The notes under the pieces are model-generated. The model saw only the letters and a program-made list of their open reading frames with translations. It was not told the DNA's origin and ran no database searches. Source: Candidatus Bathyarchaeota archaeon (GTDB lineage Archaea; Thermoproteota; Bathyarchaeia; TCS64; PIYN01). Taken from it: a stretch of 38,365 nucleotides of DNA. The position numbers and the translations under genes were made by a program. Shown piece after piece: positions 1-8,736 of this stretch (position 1 is the first letter of the stretch; each line of letters starts with the position of its first letter). The stretch lies in NCBI GenBank assembly GCA_003601775.1, contig PIYN01000010.1, positions 1-38,365 on the forward strand. The letters run 5' to 3'.

Positions 1-1371
1 GTCCTCGGGATCTACGAGGAGGTCCGACGGGGGCTGGGGGTCGGGGAGGGGGGAGAGGTCGACATCCAGCCAGCTGAGAAGCCTGAGTCGATCAGGTTCA
101 TACAGGATAAGATAGAGGGACGGAGGCTGAGCGCCCCCGAGATCAAGTCGATCGTCGTGGATGTGATCGAGAACCGCCTAAGCGACGTCGAGCTCGCCTC
201 CTTCGTCACCGCCCTCAAGATCAGGGGTCTGAGCATGGACGAGGTCGAGGCCTTTACCAGGGCGATGGTGGAGACCGGGGAGGTCATAGCCTGGGAGGAG
301 GAGCGGGTCTTCGATAAGCACAGCATCGGGGGGGTACCGGGCGACAAGACCACCCTCCTCGTCGTCCCGATCCTCGCCTCGGCCGGCCTCCTCATCCCGA
401 AGACTTCTTCGAGGGCGATAACCTCCCCGGCGGGGACGGCCGACCGGGTCGAGGTCCTCTGCCCCGTGGACCTCACGATAGACGAGATCAGGGAGGTGGT
501 CAGGGAGACGAGGGGCTGCATGGTCTGGGGAGGCGCCCTGGAGCTCGCCCCAGCAGACGACCTCTTCATCAACGTCGAGTACCCCCTCTCCATCGACCCC
601 CTCCTCCTCCCCTCCATCATGAGCAAGAAGAAGGCCATCGGCTCAACCCACGTCCTCATCGACATCCCCATGGGGACCCAGGCGAAGGTGAAGACCCTCG
701 AGGAGGCCCACGCCCTCGCGAGGGACTTCATAGAACTCGGGAGGCGGCTGAACATCCACGTCGAGTGCGCCGTCACCTACGGCGAGCAGCCGATAGGGTA
801 TGCGGTGGGCCCGGCCCTGGAGGCCTGTGAGGCCCTCGAGGCGCTCATGGGTAGGGGCCCCATAGATCTCAGGGAGAAGGCGACGAACCTCGCCGGGGTC
901 CTCCTGGAGATGGCCGGCATAGAGGACGGGAAGGCTATGGCGACTCACCTTGTGGAGGGTGGTGAGGCTGAAGGGAAGCTGAGGGAGATCATCTCCGCCC
1001 AGGGAGGGGACCCCGAGGTTATGCCCGAGGATATAGAGATCGGGGAGAAATGCGAGGTAATCACATCGGATCAGAGGGGGAGGGTCGTGGCGATCAGCAA
1101 CTCGGCGGTCGCCCACATAGCAAGGGAGGCGGGGGCACCCAAGGACAAGGGCGCCGGCGTCCTCCTCAAGGTGAAACTCGGGGATGAGGTCTCCGAGGGA
1201 GAGCCCCTCTTCGAGATCTACGCCGAGAGGGCCTGGAAGATGGAGGCCGCCGTCTCCCTCGCCGAGAGTCTCAGGCCGATCAGGCTGAGCAGGAGGGTCG
1301 AGGAGAGGATGTTGATCGAGAGATTTCCCAAGAGATTCCCCCCTAAAGAGCCCTTCCTGTTGGAGAGGTAG
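1..1371 (+). CDS. deoA: AMP phosphorylase / thymidine phosphorylase family, 5'-truncated by window edge
   Basis: Frame is open from base 1 (VLGIYEEVRRGLGVGEGGEVDIQPAEKPESIRFIQDKI...), so the listed ORF start at 157 is internal. Family motifs KHSIGGVPGDKTTLLVVPILA, KTSSRAITSPAGTADRVEVL, GAGVLLKVKLGD. Confidence 0.93.
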   Translation, partial: VLGIYEEVRRGLGVGEGGEVDIQPAEKPESIRFIQDKIEGRRLSAPEIKSIVVDVIENRLSDVELASFVTALKIRGLSMDEVEAFTRAMVETGEVIAWEEERVFDKHSIGGVPGDKTTLLVVPILASAGLLIPKTSSRAITSPAGTADRVEVLCPVDLTIDEIREVVRETRGCMVWGGALELAPADDLFINVEYPLSIDPLLLPSIMSKKKAIGSTHVLIDIPMGTQAKVKTLEEAHALARDFIELGRRLNIHVECAVTYGEQPIGYAVGPALEACEALEALMGRGPIDLREKATNLAGVLLEMAGIEDGKAMATHLVEGGEAEGKLREIISAQGGDPEVMPEDIEIGEKCEVITSDQRGRVVAISNSAVAHIAREAGAPKDKGAGVLLKVKLGDEVSEGEPLFEIYAERAWKMEAAVSLAESLRPIRLSRRVEERMLIERFPKRFPPKEPFLLER

Positions 1372-1428
1372 CCCTCGGTTGACGTCCCCCTTGATGCTTT
1401 TATAAAGAAACTTCGACAAACCTATCTC

Positions 1429-1836
1429 GTGTCCCCTATGTTGGAAGAGGAAGATAAGCCCATCATAGGGGCCTGCGGCATCGACTGCGCGAAATGTCGC
1501 ATCTACCTGGCCTATACGAGGGGCGACGTGGTGGAGCAGAGGAGGATCGCCGAGGATCTCTTCGGCGAGGGGACGGAGATCCCGCCCGAGAAGATAACCT
1601 GTGAAGGATGCGGCGGGCCCCTCGACGTCCACTGGAGCCCCGAGTGTAAGGTAATGCTCTGCGCCCATGGGAGAGGCCTCCTCGTATGCAGCCAATGCCG
1701 GGAGTTCCCCTGTCCAGATTTAGAGGCTTTCTACTCTAAGGGGTATGAGGAGGCCAAGGAGAACGCCCTGAGGCAACGCGAGGTCGGCCTCGAGGCCTGG
1801 TTGAGGGAACGGAGGAGGACGCGGGAGAGGCCCTGA
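1429..1836 (+). CDS. DUF3795-like cysteine-rich protein (start GTG 1429 or ATG 1438)
   Basis: CGIDCAKCRIYLA...CEGCGG...CSQCREFPCPDLEAFYSKGYEEA, typical of DUF3795 proteins; TATA-like ttttataaag about 30 bp upstream. Confidence 0.75.
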   Translation: MSPMLEEEDKPIIGACGIDCAKCRIYLAYTRGDVVEQRRIAEDLFGEGTEIPPEKITCEGCGGPLDVHWSPECKVMLCAHGRGLLVCSQCREFPCPDLEAFYSKGYEEAKENALRQREVGLEAWLRERRRTRERP

Positions 1837-1970
1837 TAGAGGCCGAACCCTTTCTGCTCCCTGCCCCCGTTGCGATGCGCCCGAACTGTGGTGATGGAAG
1901 TCTTTTAATACTGTTAGGGGAAACTTGTCTTTGTTGCAGAAGGAGATAAAGAAAAAGGGAGCTGGAGAGT

Positions 1971-3371
1971 ATGCTTGAAAGCCTCAAATCCGAGTTGGAG
2001 AAGGCCCTGGATAGGGCGGTGGGACTCGGGGCCTCCTACGCCGATATCCGCTTCCAGCGGTACGACTACGAGTTGATAGAGGTTGAGAACAGGGCCCTGA
2101 AGAGCTACTCCTCCCGGAGGCTCAGCGGGGTTGGTGTCCGGGTCGTGATCGAGGGAGGGGTGGGCTTCGCCTCGACGAGCGATCTGAGCCAACGGGGCAT
2201 CGGGAACGCCCTGGATAACGCGGTCAGAGCCGCTAAGGCCCTTGGGGATAGGGGGAGGGCCCTTAAGGTGGGGGAGGTTAATGAGTCCGAGGTCACTTTG
2301 AGGGTGAAGACGGACCCCTTTAACGTCTCCCCAGAGGAGAAGGTCTCCCTGGCCCTGGACGCGAATAAGGCCGCATGGACCGGCGACGAGATAAAGAGCG
2401 TGGTGACGAGGCTCGGCCTCTCCAAGGACTACAGGCTCTTCATCTCCTCGGAGGGGGGCGAGGTCGCCGTCGAGACCTCCCTCGTGGGCCTCTGGCACCA
2501 GACCGTCGCGAGGGTCAACGGGGTCATGGAGATGGTCGGAGACGCCGAGTCCCTCTGCTCCGGCTTCGAGTTCCTCAAATCCAAGGACTGGAACGCCTTT
2601 ACGGCGGATATATCAAGACTCGCCATCGAGGCCGCTGGCTCGAGGACCCCGCCCCCGGGGACGTACCCCGCGGTCGTCGACCCCGAGGTAGTGGGGCTGA
2701 TGCTCCACGAGGCCTTCGGCCACGCCTCTGAGGGGGACTACGTCTACACGGGGGAGTCTGTGCTCTCTAACAGGCTGGGCGACCAGTTGGCGAGCGACCT
2801 CGTGACGATAATCGATGAGGGGGTGGTGGAGGGAGGATACTTCTTCCCCTTCGACGATGAGGGGGTGAGGAAGGGGAGGACGGTGATAGTTGAGAAGGGC
2901 GTCTTGAAGGGGTATATCCACGATAGGAACTCGGCCCACCAGTTCGGCGTCGAGTCGACGGGTAACGGGAGGGCCCAGGACTTTGAGAACATACCCGTGG
3001 TCAGGCAGACGAACTACTACATGGAGCCCGGGGACCATGGCTTCGAGGAGTTGGTCGAGGACATAGACTTCGGGATCTACCTGAGGGGGAGGGGGTCGCG
3101 GGGAGGTCAGGTCTCGATCGGCATGGGTACCTTCACCTTCGGCGTCGGACCCTCCAAGATGATAAGGAAGGGGGAACTGGCGGAGACAGTGAGGGGCGTG
3201 GTCATAAGCGGCCTCATCCTCGAGACGCTGAAGACCATAGACGCCGTCGGCAAGGACCTGAAGATCACGACGAGCGTCTTCGGCGGATGTGGTAAGAAGA
3301 ACCAGATGGTCAGGGTTGGTGACGGAGGACCCCATATCAGGGTCCGCAGGATGACCGTCGGGGGGAGGTGA
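1971..3371 (+). CDS. tldD: TldD metalloprotease
   Basis: LHEAFGHASEGDYV zinc motif (HExxxH), FDDEGVR, GSRGGQVSIGMGTFTFG; 466 aa. Confidence 0.92.
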   Translation: MLESLKSELEKALDRAVGLGASYADIRFQRYDYELIEVENRALKSYSSRRLSGVGVRVVIEGGVGFASTSDLSQRGIGNALDNAVRAAKALGDRGRALKVGEVNESEVTLRVKTDPFNVSPEEKVSLALDANKAAWTGDEIKSVVTRLGLSKDYRLFISSEGGEVAVETSLVGLWHQTVARVNGVMEMVGDAESLCSGFEFLKSKDWNAFTADISRLAIEAAGSRTPPPGTYPAVVDPEVVGLMLHEAFGHASEGDYVYTGESVLSNRLGDQLASDLVTIIDEGVVEGGYFFPFDDEGVRKGRTVIVEKGVLKGYIHDRNSAHQFGVESTGNGRAQDFENIPVVRQTNYYMEPGDHGFEELVEDIDFGIYLRGRGSRGGQVSIGMGTFTFGVGPSKMIRKGELAETVRGVVISGLILETLKTIDAVGKDLKITTSVFGGCGKKNQMVRVGDGGPHIRVRRMTVGGR

Positions 3372-4711
3372 TGGAGATGGAGGTAGCGGAACTCGCCGTC
3401 AAGAGGGCGCTGGAGCTGGGCGCGACCGAAGCGGAGGCCTATGTCCAGAGGGCCAAGATCATCAGGGTCGGAGGGTCCGAGGAGATCGAGGACTTCAACA
3501 CCGTCGAGTCCCTGGGGATCGGCCTGAGGGTCGTCCTTGGGAGGAGGATCGCGAATTACTCAACCTCGATCCTCGACGAGGCCGAGGTCGAGGGGGCCGT
3601 GGCGAAGGCCGTCAAGATAGCCCGGGTCTCCCCTGAGGACCCCGATTGGAGGCGCCTGAACAGGAGGTTCGGCGAGTCCCAGGCCCAGGGATACTACGAT
3701 GACTCCTTGGAGGCCCTGGATTATCAGGAGGTCGTCGAGGCCTTGGAGTCGCCGCTCAGCCTCGTGAGGGACTATGACCCGAGGGTCAAGCCGACCAGGG
3801 TCTTCCTGACCGTCGGGGTTACAGGGGTCTCCATAGCCAACAGTTACGGCGAGGGCTGTGAGAGGAAGGAGACCTACGTGGTCGCGAGTATGAGGGCGAA
3901 GGCCAAGGAAGGGGGGTTGGAGAGCACGGGGAGCGAGTACCAACAGGCGAGGTCCTGGCGGGAGATCGACTTCGAGGAACTGGCCACCAAGGCCTCGGAG
4001 AGGGCCGTGAAGTTCCTGAGGGCCAGGCCCATCCCAGGCGGGAGGATGCCCGTCATCATCAGGAACAGGATCTTCGCAAGTATACTCGGCGTACTCCTGA
4101 GCGGTCCCATAAACGCGGACTGGGTTCAGAAGGGCGCCTCCCCCCTCTCCAACAGGCTTGGAACCCAGATCGCCTCAGAGGACGTCCATATCATCGATGA
4201 CGGGGTGATGGAGGGAGGTTGGGGGACGAGGCCCTTTGACGATGAAGGGCACCCAACCCAGAGGACCCCGGTCGTCGAGGGAGGCATCCTCCGGAGCTTC
4301 CTCTACGACAATTATACAGCCCTAAAGGAAGGGGTCGAGTCGACCGGGAATGCCCAGAGGAGGGGCTATTGGACGACCCCGCAGCCCTCGCCGAGCAATC
4401 TGATCCTGAGGCCTGGGGGAGTGAGCTTCGAGGAGATGGTCGCTGAGACGAGGGAGGGGATCTACGTCGAGGAGACCATCGGGGAGTGGCTCTCAAACCC
4501 CGTGAGCGGCAACCTCAACGCCACGGTGACCCATGGATATCTCGTGAAGGAGGGTGAGTTAACGGAGCCTGTGAAGGGCGTAGTCATCTCGGGGAACTTC
4601 TACAGCCTCCTCAAGGAGGGAATAGAACTGGTCGGCGGCGACCTCCAAGGCAGCATGAACTACTACTCGCCGACGGTCAAGATAAGGCAGCTCACCATCG
4701 CGGGGAAATAA
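3368..4711 (+). CDS. tldE: TldE/PmbA family protein
   Basis: Overlaps the tldD stop by 4 bp; PmbA/TldE-like sequence (GATEAEAYVQRAK..., RPFDDEGHPTQRTPVVEGGILRSFLYDNYTA) lacking the HExxxH motif. Confidence 0.9.
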   Translation: MMEMEVAELAVKRALELGATEAEAYVQRAKIIRVGGSEEIEDFNTVESLGIGLRVVLGRRIANYSTSILDEAEVEGAVAKAVKIARVSPEDPDWRRLNRRFGESQAQGYYDDSLEALDYQEVVEALESPLSLVRDYDPRVKPTRVFLTVGVTGVSIANSYGEGCERKETYVVASMRAKAKEGGLESTGSEYQQARSWREIDFEELATKASERAVKFLRARPIPGGRMPVIIRNRIFASILGVLLSGPINADWVQKGASPLSNRLGTQIASEDVHIIDDGVMEGGWGTRPFDDEGHPTQRTPVVEGGILRSFLYDNYTALKEGVESTGNAQRRGYWTTPQPSPSNLILRPGGVSFEEMVAETREGIYVEETIGEWLSNPVSGNLNATVTHGYLVKEGELTEPVKGVVISGNFYSLLKEGIELVGGDLQGSMNYYSPTVKIRQLTIAGK

Positions 4712-4773
4712 TCTCTCCCCCCATCGAGTAACCCTTATCTATCCCTCTAAGGATCGGAGATCTTTAATCCGCA

Positions 4774-6021
4774 GTGGATCTTATGTCTCGGGAACCAGAG
4801 AGTAGGTGGGCCTTCCTCAAGGGGAACATAGGCGTTATGATACTGACCTCCGGCATCTGGAGCCTCGCAGGAGCCATGACGTGGCCCTTCTTCTCCCTCT
4901 ACGTCCTGGGGCTTGGGGGAACCTACGTGGACATCGGCCTCATCTCCGCGGTAGGGGCCATGGTGAGGATCCTCCCGACCTTCATCGGGGGTTATCTCGC
5001 CGACTCCCTGGGGAGAAAGAGGATGGTCTACTCCATGAGCTTCCTCCTCTCCTTCACCCAACTCCTCTACGTCCTCGCCCCTCACTACAGGTTTCTTCTC
5101 CTCCCCGCCGCCTTGGAAGCCCTCTGGAGCGGCCTGAGGGATCCGGCCTTCTCCGCCATCATCGCGGACTCGACGAGGCCGGAGAATAGGGCCTTCTCCT
5201 ACGCCGTGTGGAACATCGTCCCCCCGCTCTTCGGTCTCCTCTCCCCCTATCTCAGCGGGTTACTGATGGACAGGTATGGGGTCGTGAGGGCGATGCGGTG
5301 GGCCTACCTCGCCGTCTTCACGACTTCCTTCATCGCCTCCCTCCTCAGATACAAGCTCCTCGAGGAGACCCTCCTACCCAAGGCGGAGAGGGAGGGGGTG
5401 AGCCTGAGGACGGCGGTGGGGGAGCTCCTCTCAGACTTCAGGAGGACCGTCAGATCCCTTTCCAAGCAACTCTGGGTCTTCTTCGCCGTTGACTTCACCT
5501 TCAACTTCGCCGGCTCCCTCTGCGGCCCCTACTTCGTCACCTACGCCACGGAGGAGATCGGCCTCACAGCGGCCCAGTGGGGCTTCATCTCCACGATCCT
5601 CACCCTCATCAGCACAGGGGTGAGGCTCCCGGCGGCCTGGGCCTCAGACCGCTACGGGAGGTTGAAGTTCATGCTGCCCTGCATGTTCCTGTGGCCCGTC
5701 ACCTTCTTTCTCTTTGTGAACGCCGAGGGCTTCTCCCAAGTCATGGTGGCCCGGGCGGCGATGACGGTGCTGGATAGCGTCGGGGTCCCCGCTTGGCAAG
5801 CCTTCTTCGTGGATCTCTCCCCGAGGGAGCACAGGGGCAGGATCAACGCGATAGCCAGCGTCTCCTGGGCCATCATAGGCTCCGCCGGGAGCGTCGCTGG
5901 CGGGGCGCTCTACGAGGGGTTCTCCGCGAGGGCTCCCTTCCTCGTAACCGCGGCGCTGCAGTTCGTCGGCGCCGTGGTCGCCCTACTGACCTTCAGGGAG
6001 CCGAGTCGAAGGGAAGAATGA
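4774..6021 (+). CDS. MFS transporter
   Basis: 12-TM pattern; GGYLADSLGRKRM loop motif; similar in outline to the 28063-29400 paralogue. Confidence 0.85.
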   Translation: MDLMSREPESRWAFLKGNIGVMILTSGIWSLAGAMTWPFFSLYVLGLGGTYVDIGLISAVGAMVRILPTFIGGYLADSLGRKRMVYSMSFLLSFTQLLYVLAPHYRFLLLPAALEALWSGLRDPAFSAIIADSTRPENRAFSYAVWNIVPPLFGLLSPYLSGLLMDRYGVVRAMRWAYLAVFTTSFIASLLRYKLLEETLLPKAEREGVSLRTAVGELLSDFRRTVRSLSKQLWVFFAVDFTFNFAGSLCGPYFVTYATEEIGLTAAQWGFISTILTLISTGVRLPAAWASDRYGRLKFMLPCMFLWPVTFFLFVNAEGFSQVMVARAAMTVLDSVGVPAWQAFFVDLSPREHRGRINAIASVSWAIIGSAGSVAGGALYEGFSARAPFLVTAALQFVGAVVALLTFREPSRREE

Positions 6022-6036
6022 GCCTCCTCAAGAGGC
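6022..6036. terminator. small inverted repeat between convergent genes
   Basis: GCCTC-N5-GAGGC directly after the MFS stop; followed by an ATCTTAAGAT palindrome (6043-6052). Confidence 0.25.
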
Positions 6037-6106
6037 CTTATTGATCTTAAGATAAATCCCCTACTCGGTCGAGACATGCTCAAAAGGAGCGGTGTCCCTC
6101 CACGCC

Positions 6107-6625
6107 CTATCCTCCGCCCTCCTTGGGCTTTCCTCGGGCTCTCGCCTCCCTCAGGGCCTTGAGGTACCACTCAGTATCCTCCTGGACCCAGTCCTTGACC
6201 CGGTATCTCAGGGGCTTTCCATCCTCATCGAGGATGATGACCTCCTCGATCTCCGAGTTTATGATCTTCCGCCTGCACCTCTGGCAGGGGTAGGCCCGGG
6301 TGTAGTTCCCATCGGCGTCGTAGCCTGCGATGTAGAGCTTGGCGCCGATCCTATCCGCCCTGTTGGAGTTGATGATGGCGTTCTCCTCCGCATGGACGGC
6401 GGGGCAGAGATCATAGGAGCGATCATGGGGCAGGTCCAACTCGTCCTTGATGCACCCAACCTCGAGGCAGTTGACGACACCCTTAGCCGTGCCGTTATAC
6501 CCCGTGCCGACGATGGTGTTCCCCTTGACGATGACGGCCCCAAACTTCCGCCTGAGGCATGTGGAGCGAGCCGCTACCGCGAGGGCGATCCTGAGGAAGT
6601 ACATCGTCTTATCAGGCCTCTCCAT
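6107..6625 (-). CDS. dCMP deaminase / cytidine-deoxycytidylate deaminase family
   Basis: HAEENAI...PCQRCRRKI zinc deaminase motif; MERPDKTMYFLRIALAVAARSTCLRRKFGAVIV N-terminus. Confidence 0.9.
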   Translation of the reverse strand: MERPDKTMYFLRIALAVAARSTCLRRKFGAVIVKGNTIVGTGYNGTAKGVVNCLEVGCIKDELDLPHDRSYDLCPAVHAEENAIINSNRADRIGAKLYIAGYDADGNYTRAYPCQRCRRKIINSEIEEVIILDEDGKPLRYRVKDWVQEDTEWYLKALREARARGKPKEGGG

Positions 6626-6812
6626 GGCTCAGACCCTCACCTGATATGAGATGATTCGTATTAAAAACCTGATCCAAGCGATGGCCTCGAGCACAGGAAG
6701 ACGCGATTCTTCTCTCCGCTCCATGAATCCCTAACACCCTCCCCTTGGGCACTCGGTGAGCGTGGATGATATAAGGTTAGAAGAAAGACTGATCCCTGGT
6801 CGGTGAGGGATA

Positions 6813-7283
6813 GTGCAGGTCGGGGATGTAACAGAGCGAGTTAAGGAGTTCTTCCAAGATGAATACAACGCGATGACGCTCTACAGGGAACTCGCGGAGA
6901 TCGAGGGGGACGATGAGATGAAGCGCAGGCTGATGGAGATCTCCGCGATGGAGAGGTCCCACATGGATTTCTGGAGGAGTTTCTTGGAGAGGAGGGGCGT
7001 GAGGGTGGAGGGAGGAGGGCGGGCTTCAAGATCAGATACCTCAAATTCCCGAGGAGGATCCTCGGCATACCCCTCATCTCCCCCCTCGTCGCATTACCTT
7101 TCTCCATAGCCTCCGCCGGCTTACCCCTATCCATAGTCGGCTCCATCATCTCGACCATCTCCGGGATCTCCCATCCGGAAGAAGGTCATCGGGATGGTGA
7201 CAACAGGGTTGGGTGCAGCAGCACTGTCCTATGTATTCGGGAATGTCATCCAAATGCTCTTCGGATCAGGCGTTCCGCTCTGA
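6813..7283 (+). pseudogene. ferritin-like/VIT1 (CCC1-like) gene remnant
   Basis: Ferritin-like N-terminus (EFFQDEYNAMTLYRELAEIEGDDEMKRRLMEISAMERSHMDFWRSFLERRG) in frame; from ~7022 the homologous-looking sequence is in another frame (GFKIRYLKFPRRILGIPLISPLVALPFSIASAGLPLSIVGSIISTISGISHP); from 7176 it returns to the first frame (RKKVIGMVTTGLGAAALSYVFGNVIQMLFGSGVPL*). Confidence 0.65.
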
Positions 7284-7408
7284 ACATGGATCCACCGATG
7301 TAGGATAAATCGCCGATGAGCTTCGATCTACTCGAGAGCCTTCTTCCAGGTTCTCAATCGGAGAATCGATTTATTTGTGGGAGAGTCTTATTCTGAGGGG
7401 GTCTCAAA

Positions 7409-8362
7409 GTGGGTCTCCCTCCTGCTCTCGTCCTCTTCTTCCTCGCACCCGCGATAGCGGAGCTCCTCTCGGGGTCCGCTCCCCCCTCAGAGTTCTTCCA
7501 CCCCTTCGGCTTCCTCTTACTCGCCTCTCTCTACGGGAGCGGGGCCCTGGTCGTCCGTGAACTTAAGGTAAGGTGGGAGAAAGGCTATGCCTCCTTATTC
7601 ATCTTGGGTGCGGCGTACGGCATACTCGAAGAGGGACTCATGGTGAAGAGCTTCTTCGACCCAGAATGGATGGATCTGGGGATCTTAGGTAGTTATGGGA
7701 GATGGCAGGGCGTGAACTGGGTGTGGGCTGAATGGTTGACGATCTACCACGCCCTCTTCAGCATCACGATCCCCATAACCCTCGTGGAACTCGCCTACGT
7801 CGAGAGGAGGAACGAGAGGTGGGTCAAAGACCGGACGCTTGTCGCCCTGACGATGCTGCTGGGGGCCGTAACGGCGTTTGGATACCGCTTCCTGACGACT
7901 TATAGGCCGCCCGCGGCACAGTACCTCCTCGCGATAACGATAGCGGCCCTCCTCATATTCTCGGCTTGGAGGGTCCCCCCGAAGATGGGTAAAGGAGGAC
8001 TAAAACCACCAAGCCCTCGCAAGCTGGCCCTAATGGGGTTTCTGATCGCGCTGAGCCTCTTCTCCCTCTTCATGGCAGGGCCCTACCTCATCCCCTCTCC
8101 GCCGACCTTGATGATCCTGGGCTTAGCCTTGATCTACGCGGCAGGTAGCCTCTTGAAACGTTACAGGTGGGATGAGGGCACCCTCTATCACAAATTCGCC
8201 CTATCTGCGGGGGCGGTAGCCTTCCTGATCCTCCTCACACCGCTACAAGAATTAGACAAAAGTCGACCAGACAACCCAAGAGGCATGGCGATCGTTGGAG
8301 CCGTAGCCCTGATCCTGCTCCTACTCATGAGGAGAAGGCTGAAACAAGGCGCCCAAGACTAA
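7409..8362 (+). CDS. multi-pass membrane protein of unknown function
   Basis: Hydrophobic, about 8-9 TM; conserved-looking block YGILEEGLMVKSFFDPEWMDLGILGSYGRWQGVNWVWAEWLTIYHALFSI; GTG start. Confidence 0.7.
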   Translation: MGLPPALVLFFLAPAIAELLSGSAPPSEFFHPFGFLLLASLYGSGALVVRELKVRWEKGYASLFILGAAYGILEEGLMVKSFFDPEWMDLGILGSYGRWQGVNWVWAEWLTIYHALFSITIPITLVELAYVERRNERWVKDRTLVALTMLLGAVTAFGYRFLTTYRPPAAQYLLAITIAALLIFSAWRVPPKMGKGGLKPPSPRKLALMGFLIALSLFSLFMAGPYLIPSPPTLMILGLALIYAAGSLLKRYRWDEGTLYHKFALSAGAVAFLILLTPLQELDKSRPDNPRGMAIVGAVALILLLLMRRRLKQGAQD

Positions 8363-8370
8363 AAATGTAG

Positions 8371-8448
8371 TGGTGCGGCCGCCGGGATTCGAACCCGGGT
8401 CGTCGGCGTGGCAGGCCGATGTCCTGGTCCAGGCTAGACTACGGCCGC
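8371..8448 (-). tRNA. tRNA-Gly (GCC), CCA encoded
   Basis: RC reads GCGGCCGTAGTCTAGCCTGGACCAGGACATCGGCCTGCCACGCCGATGACCCGGGTTCGAATCCCGGCGGCCGCACCA; cloverleaf with anticodon loop CTGCCAC, T-loop GGTTCGAATCC. Confidence 0.95.
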
Positions 8449-8736
8449 TGCTTCATCCCATTAGGTTTGAGAGGATCGAGATATTAATTTTGTTGCAGGC
8501 TTCATGGATCCTCCTCTCTCGGCTTCTTGATTAGGTATATTAAGGACAGGTCTGTATGCGATTCTTCTTTTTTGTTAATTTTTACGACATGACATATGTT
8601 ATTTTTAAACGTTTTATAGCCTTGAAACGGTGATTAAAGAGAAATTGATTCAAATCTTTTAAAAAACATCTACCTCAAAGGGGAATCTTTCCATTTTTGT
8701 GGGAAGCATCGATCTTTAACTTTCAAGATTTAGGAA

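Noticed and set aside
643-1695. 350-aa minus-strand ORF
   Set aside because: Antisense to AMP phosphorylase and the DUF3795-like gene; biased composition.
8371-8448. tRNA-Gly as an integration site for a mobile element
   Set aside because: No integrase, no repeated tRNA 3' fragment seen in the window, and flanking genes are ordinary chromosomal genes.
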